A DNA stretch of 64,000 nt from Methylopumilus universalis (GTDB lineage Bacteria; Pseudomonadota; Gammaproteobacteria; Burkholderiales; Methylophilaceae): NCBI RefSeq assembly GCF_006363895.1, contig NZ_CP040953.1. One strand, given 5' to 3'. Shown piece after piece: positions 1-8,385 of the stretch. The notes beneath the pieces are model-generated. The model had not been told where the DNA came from, made no database searches, and was given only the letters and a program-made list of their open reading frames with translations. Numbering within the stretch: position 1 is the stretch's first letter; each line of letters opens with the position of its first letter. A program made the translations under genes and the position numbers.

Positions 1-289
1 TGACGTGATTGACGCTAAACCAGGACTTTCTATTTGTGAAAATTTACTGCAAAACCATATTGACATAGAGCATGCTTGTGATCAGGTATGTGCTTGTACA
101 ACCTGCCACGTGATTGTGCGGGAGGGTTTTGATACATTAAATCAAGCGGATGATTTAGAAGAAGATCTTCTTGATAAAGCGTGGGGATTAGAACCTAAAT
201 CCAGACTTTCCTGTCAGGCGATAGTTGATCAGCACGACCTCACCATTGAAATTCCTCGTTACACTATCAACATGGCAAAAGAAGGTTAG
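1..289 (+). CDS. fdx: 2Fe-2S ferredoxin, Isc type (5'-truncated by window edge)
   Basis: This is the C-terminal part of an adrenodoxin-type [2Fe-2S] ferredoxin that passes electrons in iron-sulfur cluster assembly. The reading frame is open to the first base of the window, so the start lies upstream. The usual N-terminal strand of roughly 15-20 residues is missing. The cluster ligands are visible as a C-x5-C-x2-C group (CDQVCACTTC) and a distal cysteine in LSCQA. The WGLEP and SRLSCQ blocks and the IPRYTIN ending are characteristic of Fdx of the isc operon. The stop is 4 bases inside the convergent end of ppk. A GTG at position 5 falls in frame but is internal to the family alignment, so I do not take it as the start. 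Confidence 0.93.
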   Translation, partial: DVIDAKPGLSICENLLQNHIDIEHACDQVCACTTCHVIVREGFDTLNQADDLEEDLLDKAWGLEPKSRLSCQAIVDQHDLTIEIPRYTINMAKEG

Positions 290-2400
290 GTTTTAACTTT
301 TCTTTTTGCCGGTTGAGCCGCAACGCTATACTTAAGTAATAAATTCTGCTGGCCTGATAATTTAACGTTTGAAGATGGTATCGATTGTTTGTAAAGTCCA
401 TCGGCATTCATATTCCAGCTCGAAACATCCTTCAACAATTCATTTAAGCCTTCATTAATTACTTTTTGTTTTAATTCAGGATCGAGTATAGGAAATGCCA
501 CTTCAATTCTTCGAAATAAGTTGCGATCCATCCAGTCAGCCGAAGATAAATAAACTTCTTCCTTGCCATGCGCATAAAAATAAAAAATACGGTGGTGCTC
601 TAAAAATTGTCCCACAATAGATCGCACACGAATATTTTCAGAGAGTCCTTTGACTTTGGGTTTAAGTGCACATACACCTCGCACAATCAAATCAATCTTG
701 ACACCCGCTTGTGATGCTTTATAGAGTTCATTAATGACAGCAGGCTCTAAAAGTGAATTTACCTTGGCAACAATTCTTGCGGGTTTGCCTAACTTTGCTG
801 CCTTAGCCTCATTTTGGATGTGCTTTACAATCTGATCAAACATCGTGAATGGTGAATGCCATAAAGACTTCAGTTTGATTAAGCGGCTCGTACCTGTAAG
901 TTGCATAAATATCTTATGTACATCATCACAAATTGATATATTTGATGTCATTAGGCCAAAATCTGTATATAACTTTGCTGTTCTTGGGTGGTAGTTTCCA
1001 GTACCTAAATGTACATAGCGTTTTAAAATGTGCTCTGGTTTTCTCTTTCCTTTTGCCGGCAGTAATTCTTTTCGCACAATCATGATCATCTTGGCGTGAC
1101 ATTTGTGTTTTACCACACCATAAACCACGTGAGCACCGACTTCTTCTAATTTAGCAGCCCATGAAATATTTGTCTCTTCATCAAAGCGAGCCAAAAGTTC
1201 AACAATCACCGTCACCTCTTTACCGTTTTTAGCTGCTTCAATGAGAGCATCCATGACGGGCGATATATTACCTGTTCGATAAATGGTTTGTTTGATGGCT
1301 AGAACATCGGGGTCTTTTGAAGCTGTCTTAAGTAAATTTAAAACGGGCTCAAAACTTTCGTAAGGGTGGTGAAGTAAAATGTCTCTCGTTTTTAGTTCGT
1401 CAAAGATAGTGCCCTTGATGAGAGGTAACTTCGGCGTATGAGCTGGAAACTTTAGATCGGGTCTATTCACAATGTCAGCTACTTGCATCAGTCGCATTAA
1501 ATTTACAGGACCATCAACGCGGTAACAATCCTCAGGATTTAAATCACAAGATTTTCTTAAATATTTAAGGAGATGATCTGGAATATCTGAAGATATCTCG
1601 AGCCTAACCGCATCGCCCAAATGTCTTGTGGATAACTCTCCCTTTAAAGATTCTTTTAAATCGGAAATGTCGTCATCGGATACAAATAAATCTGAATTTC
1701 TTGTGACTCTAAATTGATAACATCCTGTAATTTTCATGCCCGGAAAAAGCTCATGCACAAATGATTGCATAAACGTCGATAAGATCACAATCCCGTATGG
1801 TTTTTGGCTGATACGAGCTGGCATTTGAATGACACGAGGTATTGATCTTGGTGCTTGAACTACTGCTAATTTCGGCGTCCTCCCAAAATCGTCTTTGCCT
1901 TCTAGCGTCACAAAAAAGTTCAAGCTTTTATTAATGACTTTAGGAAAAGGATGTGCGGGATCTAAAACAATAGGCGTAAGTAGTGGGACTAATTCTTTTT
2001 CAAAATAGGTTTTAGCCCAGCGATGTTGGCTTGGTGTCCATGCACTTTCAAAATGAAGGTGAATCCCTTCCCTCTCAAGTCTCGGTAGAATATCTTTCTG
2101 AAATATTTTGTATTTATGGCTAACAAGTGTTTGTGTTTCTTTTACAATGTTTAAATACGCATCGCCTACTATGAGGCCATCTTGTGTCTTGCTTTTAGGA
2201 TTTTTTCTTAACTGTTCTTTGAGGACCGCAATACGAATTTCAAAAAACTCATCCATATTACTGGAAACAATACAAATATATTTTAAGCGCTCTAAAAGTG
2301 GTATTTTGAGATTTTGAGCCAAAGAAAGGACGCGTCGGTTAAATTCGAGCGCCCCTAATTCACGATTTAATAAATTAAGTTTAGATTTCACAGCATTCAT
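286..2400 (-). CDS. ppk: Polyphosphate kinase 1
   Basis: Ppk1 reversibly polymerises the gamma-phosphate of ATP into polyphosphate. The 704 residues match the usual length of about 690. The conserved HLGTGNYHPRTAKLYTDFGL block, which carries catalytic histidines of the PLD-like fold, lies near residues 460-480, and the N-terminal RELGALEFNRRVL is also typical. The gene is divergent from ppx with 93 bp between them. A minus-strand Pho box lies 23-40 bases upstream of the ATG, and a -10-like CACAAT sits 10 bp past it and only 6 bases before the ATG. No Shine-Dalgarno sequence is visible, so the mRNA may be leaderless. Family assignment is secure; Pho control is inferred from the box. Confidence 0.97.
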   Translation of the reverse strand: MNAVKSKLNLLNRELGALEFNRRVLSLAQNLKIPLLERLKYICIVSSNMDEFFEIRIAVLKEQLRKNPKSKTQDGLIVGDAYLNIVKETQTLVSHKYKIFQKDILPRLEREGIHLHFESAWTPSQHRWAKTYFEKELVPLLTPIVLDPAHPFPKVINKSLNFFVTLEGKDDFGRTPKLAVVQAPRSIPRVIQMPARISQKPYGIVILSTFMQSFVHELFPGMKITGCYQFRVTRNSDLFVSDDDISDLKESLKGELSTRHLGDAVRLEISSDIPDHLLKYLRKSCDLNPEDCYRVDGPVNLMRLMQVADIVNRPDLKFPAHTPKLPLIKGTIFDELKTRDILLHHPYESFEPVLNLLKTASKDPDVLAIKQTIYRTGNISPVMDALIEAAKNGKEVTVIVELLARFDEETNISWAAKLEEVGAHVVYGVVKHKCHAKMIMIVRKELLPAKGKRKPEHILKRYVHLGTGNYHPRTAKLYTDFGLMTSNISICDDVHKIFMQLTGTSRLIKLKSLWHSPFTMFDQIVKHIQNEAKAAKLGKPARIVAKVNSLLEPAVINELYKASQAGVKIDLIVRGVCALKPKVKGLSENIRVRSIVGQFLEHHRIFYFYAHGKEEVYLSSADWMDRNLFRRIEVAFPILDPELKQKVINEGLNELLKDVSSWNMNADGLYKQSIPSSNVKLSGQQNLLLKYSVAAQPAKRKVKT

Positions 2401-2422
2401 ACTATCATTGTGATTAATGAAT

Positions 2423-2440
2423 GTGACATTTACATGACAT
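2423..2440 (-). promoter_or_regulatory. Pho box for ppk
   Basis: On the minus strand this reads ATGTCAT GTAA ATGTCAC, two 7-bp repeats separated by 4 bp. It differs from the PhoB consensus CTGTCAT-N4-CTGTCAC only at the first base of each repeat. A -10-like CACAAT (2412-2407) follows after exactly 10 bp, the usual geometry for a PhoB-activated promoter whose box replaces the -35. Confidence 0.85.
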
Positions 2441-2449
2441 TTATAAGAT

Positions 2450-2467
2450 ATGTCATCGATATGTCAC
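2450..2467 (+). promoter_or_regulatory. Pho box for ppx
   Basis: The plus strand reads ATGTCAT CGAT ATGTCAC, matching the PhoB box with one base different in each repeat. The -10-like TAAATT (2478-2483) starts 10 bp after the box, and the ATG of ppx follows 10 bases later. Together with the opposite-strand box 9 bp away it forms a back-to-back PhoB-binding region serving ppk and ppx. Confidence 0.87.
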
Positions 2468-2493
2468 AAACTTGATTTAAATTAGCGTCCTTT

Positions 2494-4122
2494 ATGATCT
2501 TACCTAAACTCAAAACAGAAAAATCTCCAGAACACGTCAACGGCTTATATGCCTCTATTGATCTAGGATCCAATAGTTTTAGGATGATGATCGCTAAAAT
2601 TAACTACCTTCCTACAGGCGTTCAATTTCAGACCATCGATACCCTTAGAGACACAGTAAGGCTTGCCGGTGGTCTTAATAAAGATAATGAATTGAGCGAA
2701 GAATCCATGACTAAGGCGCTGGCTGCCATTTTAAGGTTTGGCGACCGACTTCGTAGCTTTAGTCCGAATCAAGTTGTAGCGGTTGCTACCAACACTTTCC
2801 GTGTCGCTCGAAATGCTAAAAAATTTGTTGATGAAGCCGAAAAACTTTTAGGTTTCCCCATCGACGTCATTTCAGGTAATGAAGAGGCAAGACTCATCTA
2901 TATTGGAGCCTCTCATATCGCACCCATGTGCGTTGGCAAACGTCTTGTTTTTGATATTGGTGGTGGCTCTACCGAGATCATTATTGGTGATGGCCACGAG
3001 CCCAAGCTTCTAGAGTCGCTTCCTATTGGATGTGTTTCTTTTAGTCAAAGATTTTTTTCAGAAGGTGTCGTTGATGAAGAAAATTTTAAAGCAGCTCAAA
3101 GCGCAGCCTTAAAAGAAATAAAAACGATCGCTCCTTTCTATAAAAAAATGGGTTGGGAGCAAGCAATTGGTTCCTCAGGCACAGCAAGGGCGATTGCAGA
3201 ACTTATCGCTCTGAATGGTTTAAGTGGGGAGCCCCACGATCTTCCCGTTGAGGAAATGGGCGGTGTCATCACGCGTCACGGATTAGATCTACTTAAAAAA
3301 ACTGTGCTTGAAACAAAACATATCGAACGATTAAATTTATTAGGATTAAAAGCGGATCGAAAACCTGTCCTTCCAGGAGGTCTCGCTATTATGATTTCAG
3401 CCTTTGAGGAATTAGGTATTGAGCATATGGAAATTACTGAAGCCGCGCTTCTTTTTGGCTCACTTCATCATCTGTATGATCAATCTAAAAATGGGGCACA
3501 TACTAAGAAAAAAGGCATTCTTAAAACGCTGTTTAACTCTTTTGGTAAATTAGAAAATCTAGACAAGAGACACGGGCTTATTGAGCAATTAGGTAAGCGC
3601 TTTAATGTAGACCAAGCACAGTTTAAAAGTGTCAACGAGACCGCAGATTTTTTTCTAGATCAATTACCTACCTTCAAAAATGAGGACAGGAAAAATAATC
3701 GTAAACTTTTAACCTGGGCGTCATTCTTGCATGAAATTGGTTTGGCGGTATCTCGTACTGACTATCAAAAACATTCGGCTTATATTATTTCTAATGCTGA
3801 CCTCCCAGGCTTTTCTAGATTGGACCAGGCAAGGTTAGCGGGACTTGTGTTAGGTCATAACGGCAAGCTAAATAAACTTCCTATGAGTGCGAGTTATATC
3901 GACTGGCATTTATTGTTCTGCCTAAGGCTTGCCCATGTCGTCTCTAGAAAAAGAGAGAGTGGTGCGTTGCCACTTATAAAAGTGCATCAAAATCCTAAAG
4001 GATTTAAATTAAAAATTTCCAAAGCTTGGTTAGACAAAAACCCATTCATTCAATTTGGACTCAATAAAGAAGCGTCAGACTGGAAAAAGATTGAATGGAA
4101 ATACGAAATCGAACTTTATTAA
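2494..4122 (+). CDS. ppx: Exopolyphosphatase (Ppx/GppA family)
   Basis: Ppx releases phosphate from the ends of polyphosphate chains. The actin-like ASKHA fold is marked by ASIDLGSNSFR near residues 20-31, VFDIGGGSTE near 150-160 and GSSGTARA near 225. At 542 residues it is the long form, with a C-terminal helical HD-like domain (FLHEIGL, KHSAYI, LGHNGKLNK) like E. coli Ppx. The protein cannot start later than this ATG without losing the first phosphate-binding loop. The predicted transcript start is only a few bases upstream and no Shine-Dalgarno is present. The stop codon overlaps that of the convergent glycosyltransferase by 2 bases. Confidence 0.95.
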   Translation: MILPKLKTEKSPEHVNGLYASIDLGSNSFRMMIAKINYLPTGVQFQTIDTLRDTVRLAGGLNKDNELSEESMTKALAAILRFGDRLRSFSPNQVVAVATNTFRVARNAKKFVDEAEKLLGFPIDVISGNEEARLIYIGASHIAPMCVGKRLVFDIGGGSTEIIIGDGHEPKLLESLPIGCVSFSQRFFSEGVVDEENFKAAQSAALKEIKTIAPFYKKMGWEQAIGSSGTARAIAELIALNGLSGEPHDLPVEEMGGVITRHGLDLLKKTVLETKHIERLNLLGLKADRKPVLPGGLAIMISAFEELGIEHMEITEAALLFGSLHHLYDQSKNGAHTKKKGILKTLFNSFGKLENLDKRHGLIEQLGKRFNVDQAQFKSVNETADFFLDQLPTFKNEDRKNNRKLLTWASFLHEIGLAVSRTDYQKHSAYIISNADLPGFSRLDQARLAGLVLGHNGKLNKLPMSASYIDWHLLFCLRLAHVVSRKRESGALPLIKVHQNPKGFKLKISKAWLDKNPFIQFGLNKEASDWKKIEWKYEIELY

Positions 4123-5330
4123 GTTGATTCTTTAGCGTTACTGATTCTAGTATCCATGTATCGTGATAAAGAGGACTTTTGATTGATAGTGCTCTTATAA
4201 AACTTAGCGACTTTTTTAGCTAAAACACCCGCTCCCCATTTCTCTTGCGCATATTGTCTGCCCTTTTCGCCAATCATCTGACGTTTGGGAGCATCAGAAA
4301 GAAGAACACTTACTTTATCTGCAAAGTCATTAATATCATCTTTTGCAATAAGTACGCCCTCACCTTCAATTAAAATCGATTTAGTGCCAAGTTCTGCAAT
4401 AGCGACGACAGCTGTACCTTGAGCCATTGCTTCCAAGAGCACTAGACCTTGTGTTTCACTTTTTGATGCAAATACAAAAATATCCGCTGCTTTATAACAG
4501 GCAATTAATTCATGACTGCGATCAAGATAGCCAATCATTCTGACTTTGTTTGAGATGTCTAATTTGTCAATGGAATGTTTAATCGACTCCTCAGCCGGCC
4601 CTTCTCCTGTGATGACAAGCAATGCGTCAGGATGTTTTTTAATAAGCTCTACATGCATTTCAAGTAAGAATCCAATATTTTTTTCATGCGCGACACGGCC
4701 TACAAATAAAAGCATAGGCTGAGCTAAAGGAATGTCATGACTCATACGGAAATGCTCTCCATCCACGTGAGCAAAACTCGAGTCATCTAAACCTGTTGCA
4801 ACCACTTCGGCAGGGGTTTTAATCCCGTATTGTTTTAATACATCTAACATCGGCTTTGAAGGTGAAACAATCCCATCTACCGCATTACATTGTCTTCTTG
4901 ATATCGTCCTTGCAAGTTTTCTTGAAATAAACTGTGGAATGAAAGGGAGATAGTGATGTAGATAATCTTCAAAGAATGTATGGTAAGTTTCAACCACAGG
5001 GATGTCTAATTTTTTACCAAAGTGAATACCAACATAATGCGCTGTAAATGGCGTATGAATATGAATCACATCAAAATGTTTATCTCTGATCCATGGCAAT
5101 AAGGCTTTTAATTTACCAAAGTTCATTAAACGATCTTCGGGATCAAAATAAATCTTATGGGAAGGCACTCTAACAATCCATTCCTCTTGTTTATCTTCAT
5201 CCGTGTAAGAAGGTGCTATGAGTGTGACTTGATGTCCAAGCGCTCTTAATTCTGTTGCAAAGGTATTAATTGAAGTGGATACCCCATTGACTCGAGGGAA
5301 AAAAACATCTGAGATAAAAAGTATATTCAT
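4119..5330 (-). CDS. GT4 glycosyltransferase, probable diacylglycerol glucosyltransferase (Agt-like)
   Basis: A retaining GT-B glycosyltransferase of 403 residues. The N-terminal FFPRVNGVSTSI nucleotide-fold loop, the HIHTPF acceptor-side motif, GRVAHEKN near residue 212 and the EX7E motif (ETQGLVLLE) near residues 293-301 mark GT4. The overall pattern resembles monoglucosyl-diacylglycerol synthases, including Agt, the partner of PlcP in phosphate-starved marine bacteria. It would transfer a sugar to diacylglycerol at the inner membrane. The gene begins directly after the PAP2 stop codon (TAAATG), so the two are translationally coupled and share the Pho promoter upstream of the PAP2 gene. Family membership is seen; the lipid acceptor is inferred from similarity and neighbours. 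A mannosyltransferase is the alternative. Confidence 0.82.
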   Translation of the reverse strand: MNILFISDVFFPRVNGVSTSINTFATELRALGHQVTLIAPSYTDEDKQEEWIVRVPSHKIYFDPEDRLMNFGKLKALLPWIRDKHFDVIHIHTPFTAHYVGIHFGKKLDIPVVETYHTFFEDYLHHYLPFIPQFISRKLARTISRRQCNAVDGIVSPSKPMLDVLKQYGIKTPAEVVATGLDDSSFAHVDGEHFRMSHDIPLAQPMLLFVGRVAHEKNIGFLLEMHVELIKKHPDALLVITGEGPAEESIKHSIDKLDISNKVRMIGYLDRSHELIACYKAADIFVFASKSETQGLVLLEAMAQGTAVVAIAELGTKSILIEGEGVLIAKDDINDFADKVSVLLSDAPKRQMIGEKGRQYAQEKWGAGVLAKKVAKFYKSTINQKSSLSRYMDTRISNAKEST

Positions 5331-5879
5331 TTAAATAATAGAAAAAGAAATCACTGAAATTAAAATACCGATCAAGGCACCCACCAAAACATCGCTTGGA
5401 TAATGGAGTCCTAAGATAGGTCTCGATAATCCAATTAAAATAGTAAATGGAATTAAGCCGAGAGATAGCATTGGATAGTAATGAATAGCAACAAGGGTAA
5501 ATATAACTGCATGTAATGTATGGCCTGAGGGAAAGCTAAATTGATCTAAAGGAATGCTTCTTAAAGAAATTTGCTGATGCACATTGAAAGGGCGTGGACG
5601 CAAAGTTCTGGCTTTCAACCACTTATAAATTATGGTACCTGTAAATCCTGCCACTATCATATGAAGGACAGGCAGTAGCGCTTGAGCTTGGTCTATAAGC
5701 AACATCAAAGCCATGAGGCTGTACCAAAAAAACCCGTCGCCAAGACGACTAATCGCTTTAAAGAAATTCCTGATGAGAATGTTATGGCTGGTTCTATTAA
5801 ATGTAATACATAGATGACTATCGACATGATGAAAATGATTCATGTATAACCGAAGCTTATTTGGCATAGTAGTACCCAT
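5331..5879 (-). CDS. PAP2-family membrane phosphatase
   Basis: An integral-membrane phosphatase of 182 residues with the three PAP2 signature motifs: KARTLRPRP near residue 90, PSGH near 118 and SRPILGLHYPSD near 152-163, with several hydrophobic segments between. Members remove phosphate from phosphatidic acid, phosphatidylglycerol phosphate or undecaprenyl pyrophosphate. Next to a diacylglycerol-type glucosyltransferase the attractive role is to supply diacylglycerol from phosphatidic acid, which is inferred. I chose the ATG at 5879. A second ATG five codons in (5867) is possible, and neither has a strong Shine-Dalgarno. A Pho box lies 36-53 bases upstream, in the gap to the acyltransferase gene. 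Confidence 0.88.
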   Translation of the reverse strand: MGTTMPNKLRLYMNHFHHVDSHLCITFNRTSHNILIRNFFKAISRLGDGFFWYSLMALMLLIDQAQALLPVLHMIVAGFTGTIIYKWLKARTLRPRPFNVHQQISLRSIPLDQFSFPSGHTLHAVIFTLVAIHYYPMLSLGLIPFTILIGLSRPILGLHYPSDVLVGALIGILISVISFSII

Positions 5880-5914
5880 ACATAATAGTTATGCGACAAG
5901 GGTAATGTTTAATT

Positions 5915-5932
5915 GTGAAATTTTTATGACAA
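5915..5932 (-). promoter_or_regulatory. Pho box for the PAP2-glycosyltransferase operon
   Basis: The minus strand reads TTGTCAT AAAA ATTTCAC, matching 6 of 7 and 5 of 7 consensus bases. It overlaps the last codons of the upstream acyltransferase gene. A weak -10 candidate TACCCT (5904-5899) stands 10 bp downstream, with about 13 bases of leader before the ATG. It would give this operon its own phosphate-controlled start. Confidence 0.65.
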
Positions 5933-6643
5933 ATTCTGTGATAAATTTTTATGGATTATTTCTTGTATATAAACGGCTAACTCCTTCCGGTTTCCCCGAG
6001 GTCTTATCGGCTGAAGTACGTCGACCTCAACACTTATATCATTTTCATTTTTAATTTTCATAATGGAATCTACAAGCGACATATCCCCAACAAATGCAAC
6101 CTTTTCTGAATAGATGCTCTTCTGTTTATATCTTAGGCATAAAGGCAAAATACTTTTATTTGTGTCAATTGACGCCTGAAATAAATTACTTTTAAAAGGT
6201 AGAAGGTATCTTCCATTAGTTGAAGTCCCCTCCGGGAAGATACATACCGACCTCTTCATTAAACGTCGATTCATCTTCTTTAATGCTTTTTTTATGTCTG
6301 ATACCTTGTCGCGCTTGATAAATATCGTGCCTGTCATTTGTGCAACCCAGCCAAAAAGAGGCCAAGATGCCACATCAGATTTAGCAACAAAAATCGAGGG
6401 CTTAATGGATTGAATCACAATGATATCTATCCATGAAATATGGTTAGCCACCATTAAATATTGCTTTTGGTTAGAAAGAAAGCTATCAAGGCCTAGCACT
6501 TCCACTTTAATTTTAAAGATTGATAGAAGCCTCTTACACCAAAACTGAATTATTTTTTCTTGCTGTCTCTTTGTGGAAAAAAGAATCAAAAGACACAGCG
6601 GAATCACAAACAATATATGTAAAAGTATTTTTAAAGTTTTCAT
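5924..6643 (-). CDS. 1-acyl-glycerol-3-phosphate / lyso-lipid acyltransferase (PlsC/OlsA-like)
   Basis: A membrane acyltransferase of 239 residues with an N-terminal hydrophobic anchor (about residues 5-25). The catalytic NHx4D motif is present as NHISWID near residues 69-75, and the acceptor-binding FPEGTS lies near 138-143. Two roles fit: making phosphatidic acid (PlsC) or adding the second acyl chain to lyso-ornithine lipid (OlsA). OlsA is favoured by the OlsB-like gene 0.9 kb away and by a Pho-type promoter; this is inference. It is divergent from the PlcP-like gene. The -10-like TAATAT lies just 6 bases before the ATG, so the transcript looks leaderless. The AGGA between them is probably too close to act as a Shine-Dalgarno. 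Confidence 0.88.
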   Translation of the reverse strand: MKTLKILLHILFVIPLCLLILFSTKRQQEKIIQFWCKRLLSIFKIKVEVLGLDSFLSNQKQYLMVANHISWIDIIVIQSIKPSIFVAKSDVASWPLFGWVAQMTGTIFIKRDKVSDIKKALKKMNRRLMKRSVCIFPEGTSTNGRYLLPFKSNLFQASIDTNKSILPLCLRYKQKSIYSEKVAFVGDMSLVDSIMKIKNENDISVEVDVLQPIRPRGNRKELAVYIQEIIHKNLSQNLS

Positions 6644-6665
6644 GGTCCTATATTAATCATCTTCT

Positions 6666-6683
6666 ATGTCATATTTGTGACAC
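6666..6683 (-). promoter_or_regulatory. Probable Pho box for the acyltransferase gene
   Basis: The minus strand reads GTGTCAC AAAT ATGACAT. The first repeat is good, while the second has a central mismatch. The spacing supports function: a -10-like TAATAT (6655-6650) begins exactly 10 bp downstream. It lies back to back with the stronger plus-strand box at 6688. Confidence 0.55.
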
Positions 6684-6687
6684 TGTT

Positions 6688-6705
6688 TTGTCACGAAACT
6701 TTCAC
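6688..6705 (+). promoter_or_regulatory. Pho box for the PlcP-like / OlsB-like genes
   Basis: The plus strand reads TTGTCAC GAAA CTTTCAC, two well conserved repeats with a 4-bp spacer. The -10 TTTAAT (6716-6721, 5 of 6 consensus bases) begins 10 bp after the box. Only 8 bases separate it from the ATG of the phospholipase-like gene. Confidence 0.82.
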
Positions 6706-6729
6706 ACTCATCCTATTTAATGCACACAT

Positions 6730-7473
6730 ATGAAACGTTACCGTGCAATTTGGATTTCTGATGTTCATCTTGGCACCACAGAGTGCAAAGCCGATTATCT
6801 CCTCGACTTCCTTAAAAACAACACCGCAGAAACCATATATCTTGTGGGCGACATCATTGATGGATGGGCGCTAAAGAAAAGGTGGTATTGGCCACAAAAA
6901 CATAATGATGTCATTCAAAAGCTCCTTCGAAAGGCTCGAAAAGGCTCAAAGGTTGTTTATATTCCAGGAAATCATGACGAACTCGGCCGTCAATTTATCA
7001 ATATGACATTTGGTGATATTGAAATTAAAAATGATTTAATACACACCACGCTCGATGGTCGAAGATTATGGGTCACGCATGGAGATTTATTCGACAATAT
7101 CATTGCATGTGCTAAATGGCTTTCATTTGTGGGTGACACGCTTTATTACGTGATCTTAAGAATAAATCATTTCTCGAACACCCTAAGACATAAATATGGC
7201 TTTCATTACTGGTCATTTTCTTATTACATCAAAAATTCAATTAAGAATGTCGTGAAGTATGTCGAGAATTTTGAGGAGCTTATGGCTAAGGAAGCCAAAC
7301 GAAAAAAATGTGATGGTGTGATTTGTGGTCATATTCATAAAGCTGCGATAAAAAAGATTGAAGGTGTTGAGTATTATAACGATGGTGACTGGGTTGAAAG
7401 CCTTACAGCACTTGTTGAAACTAAGAATGGTAAGTTAAAGCTTGTTGATTGGCATAAGAAGTCATTGTCATAA
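6730..7473 (+). CDS. plcP: PlcP-like metallophosphoesterase (phospholipase C)
   Basis: A calcineurin-type metallophosphoesterase of 247 residues with all metal-binding blocks: SDVHLG near residue 10, GDIIDGW near 41, GNHDE near 78, THGD near 116 and GHIHKA near 200. Proteins of this subgroup are often labelled UDP-2,3-diacylglucosamine diphosphatase. The RWYWPQKHNDVIQKLLRKA stretch and the YYNDGDWVES ending resemble PlcP, which cleaves head groups from phospholipids to give diacylglycerol during phosphate limitation. The Pho box upstream and the GT4, OlsB-like and PAP2 neighbours favour PlcP over LpxH. The predicted mRNA begins at or within 2 bases of the ATG. The substrate is inferred. Confidence 0.85.
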   Translation: MKRYRAIWISDVHLGTTECKADYLLDFLKNNTAETIYLVGDIIDGWALKKRWYWPQKHNDVIQKLLRKARKGSKVVYIPGNHDELGRQFINMTFGDIEIKNDLIHTTLDGRRLWVTHGDLFDNIIACAKWLSFVGDTLYYVILRINHFSNTLRHKYGFHYWSFSYYIKNSIKNVVKYVENFEELMAKEAKRKKCDGVICGHIHKAAIKKIEGVEYYNDGDWVESLTALVETKNGKLKLVDWHKKSLS

Positions 7474-7547
7474 AAAATTAAAGCTACTTTCACATAAATG
7501 AAATATTGCAGTTTTAAAGTGGTGCAAACTTTACAGAGGAACTTGTT

Positions 7548-8345
7548 ATGAGCGAATTAACTTTAGATCCAGCATTGCTAAGCGAATTATCAACTCAAAA
7601 TCAAGAACAACTTCATTCCCATCAGAATCAAAAAGATGCCATCCAAATCTCTTGGGCACAAAACGACAACGAGATTAAAGAGGCTCAACAATTAAGATAC
7701 AAGGTATTCGCTGAAGAGATGGGTGCTCACTTACCTTCAAACTACGACAAAGTAGATAAAGATGTGCTTGATCAGTATTGCGATCACCTTCTTATTCGAG
7801 ACACAGAAACATTAAAAGTCATAGGTACTTATCGCGTATTACCTCCTCATAAAGCAAGAGAAGCTGGTTTTTATTACTCAGATATGGAATTTAATTTAGA
7901 TCGCTTGAGCCATCTCTCAGACAAAATGGTTGAAGTAGGCCGATCATGTGTCCATAAAGATTACCGAACAGGTGGTGTCATTATGGCTTTATGGAGTGGA
8001 TTAGCGCAATACATGAAAAAACATGGCTACGAAGTGATGATTGGTTGTGCAAGCGTTCCTATGGGTGACGGCGGCCACTATGCGGCTAGCTTAGCTAAAA
8101 AAATTAATGCTTCACATCTTTCAAGCATTGAGTATCGCGTGACACCAAAACTACCCTTACCTATTCATGAGCTTGATCAGGATTTAGATGTAGAGCCTCC
8201 TGCTTTATTAAAAGGGTACTTACGTATTGGCGCTAAAGTCTGTGGCGATCCTGCGTGGGATCCGGATTTTAATACGGCAGATTTTCTAACGATGTTATTC
8301 CTCAAAGATATCAACCCGCGCTACGCTAAGCATTTCTTAACTTAA
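7548..8345 (+). CDS. olsB: OlsB-like GNAT N-acyltransferase (lyso-ornithine lipid synthase type)
   Basis: A 265-residue GNAT-fold protein of the Acetyltransf_5 / OlsB type. These enzymes transfer a 3-hydroxyacyl group from acyl carrier protein to the alpha-amino group of ornithine (or another amino acid), the first step of phosphorus-free aminolipids. Recognisable blocks are LRYKVFAEEMGA near residue 47, GTYRVLPP near 90, EVGRSCVHKDYRTG near 127-140 and MIGCASV near 164. A proper Shine-Dalgarno (AGAGGA) precedes the ATG, unlike its upstream neighbour. The 74-bp gap to the PlcP-like gene suggests read-through from that Pho promoter. Which amino acid is acylated cannot be read from the sequence. 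Confidence 0.85.
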   Translation: MSELTLDPALLSELSTQNQEQLHSHQNQKDAIQISWAQNDNEIKEAQQLRYKVFAEEMGAHLPSNYDKVDKDVLDQYCDHLLIRDTETLKVIGTYRVLPPHKAREAGFYYSDMEFNLDRLSHLSDKMVEVGRSCVHKDYRTGGVIMALWSGLAQYMKKHGYEVMIGCASVPMGDGGHYAASLAKKINASHLSSIEYRVTPKLPLPIHELDQDLDVEPPALLKGYLRIGAKVCGDPAWDPDFNTADFLTMLFLKDINPRYAKHFLT

Positions 8346-8385
8346 TTAAACCTAGTCAAAACATTTAACACGCTACTATTTCGTC

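Noticed and set aside
7487..7504. CTTTCAC-ATAA-ATGAAAT before olsB as a ninth Pho box, with TAAAGT 10 bp downstream
   Set aside because: The second repeat matches the consensus at only 3 of 7 positions. The gene has a proper Shine-Dalgarno and can be read from the plcP promoter, so I do not call it.
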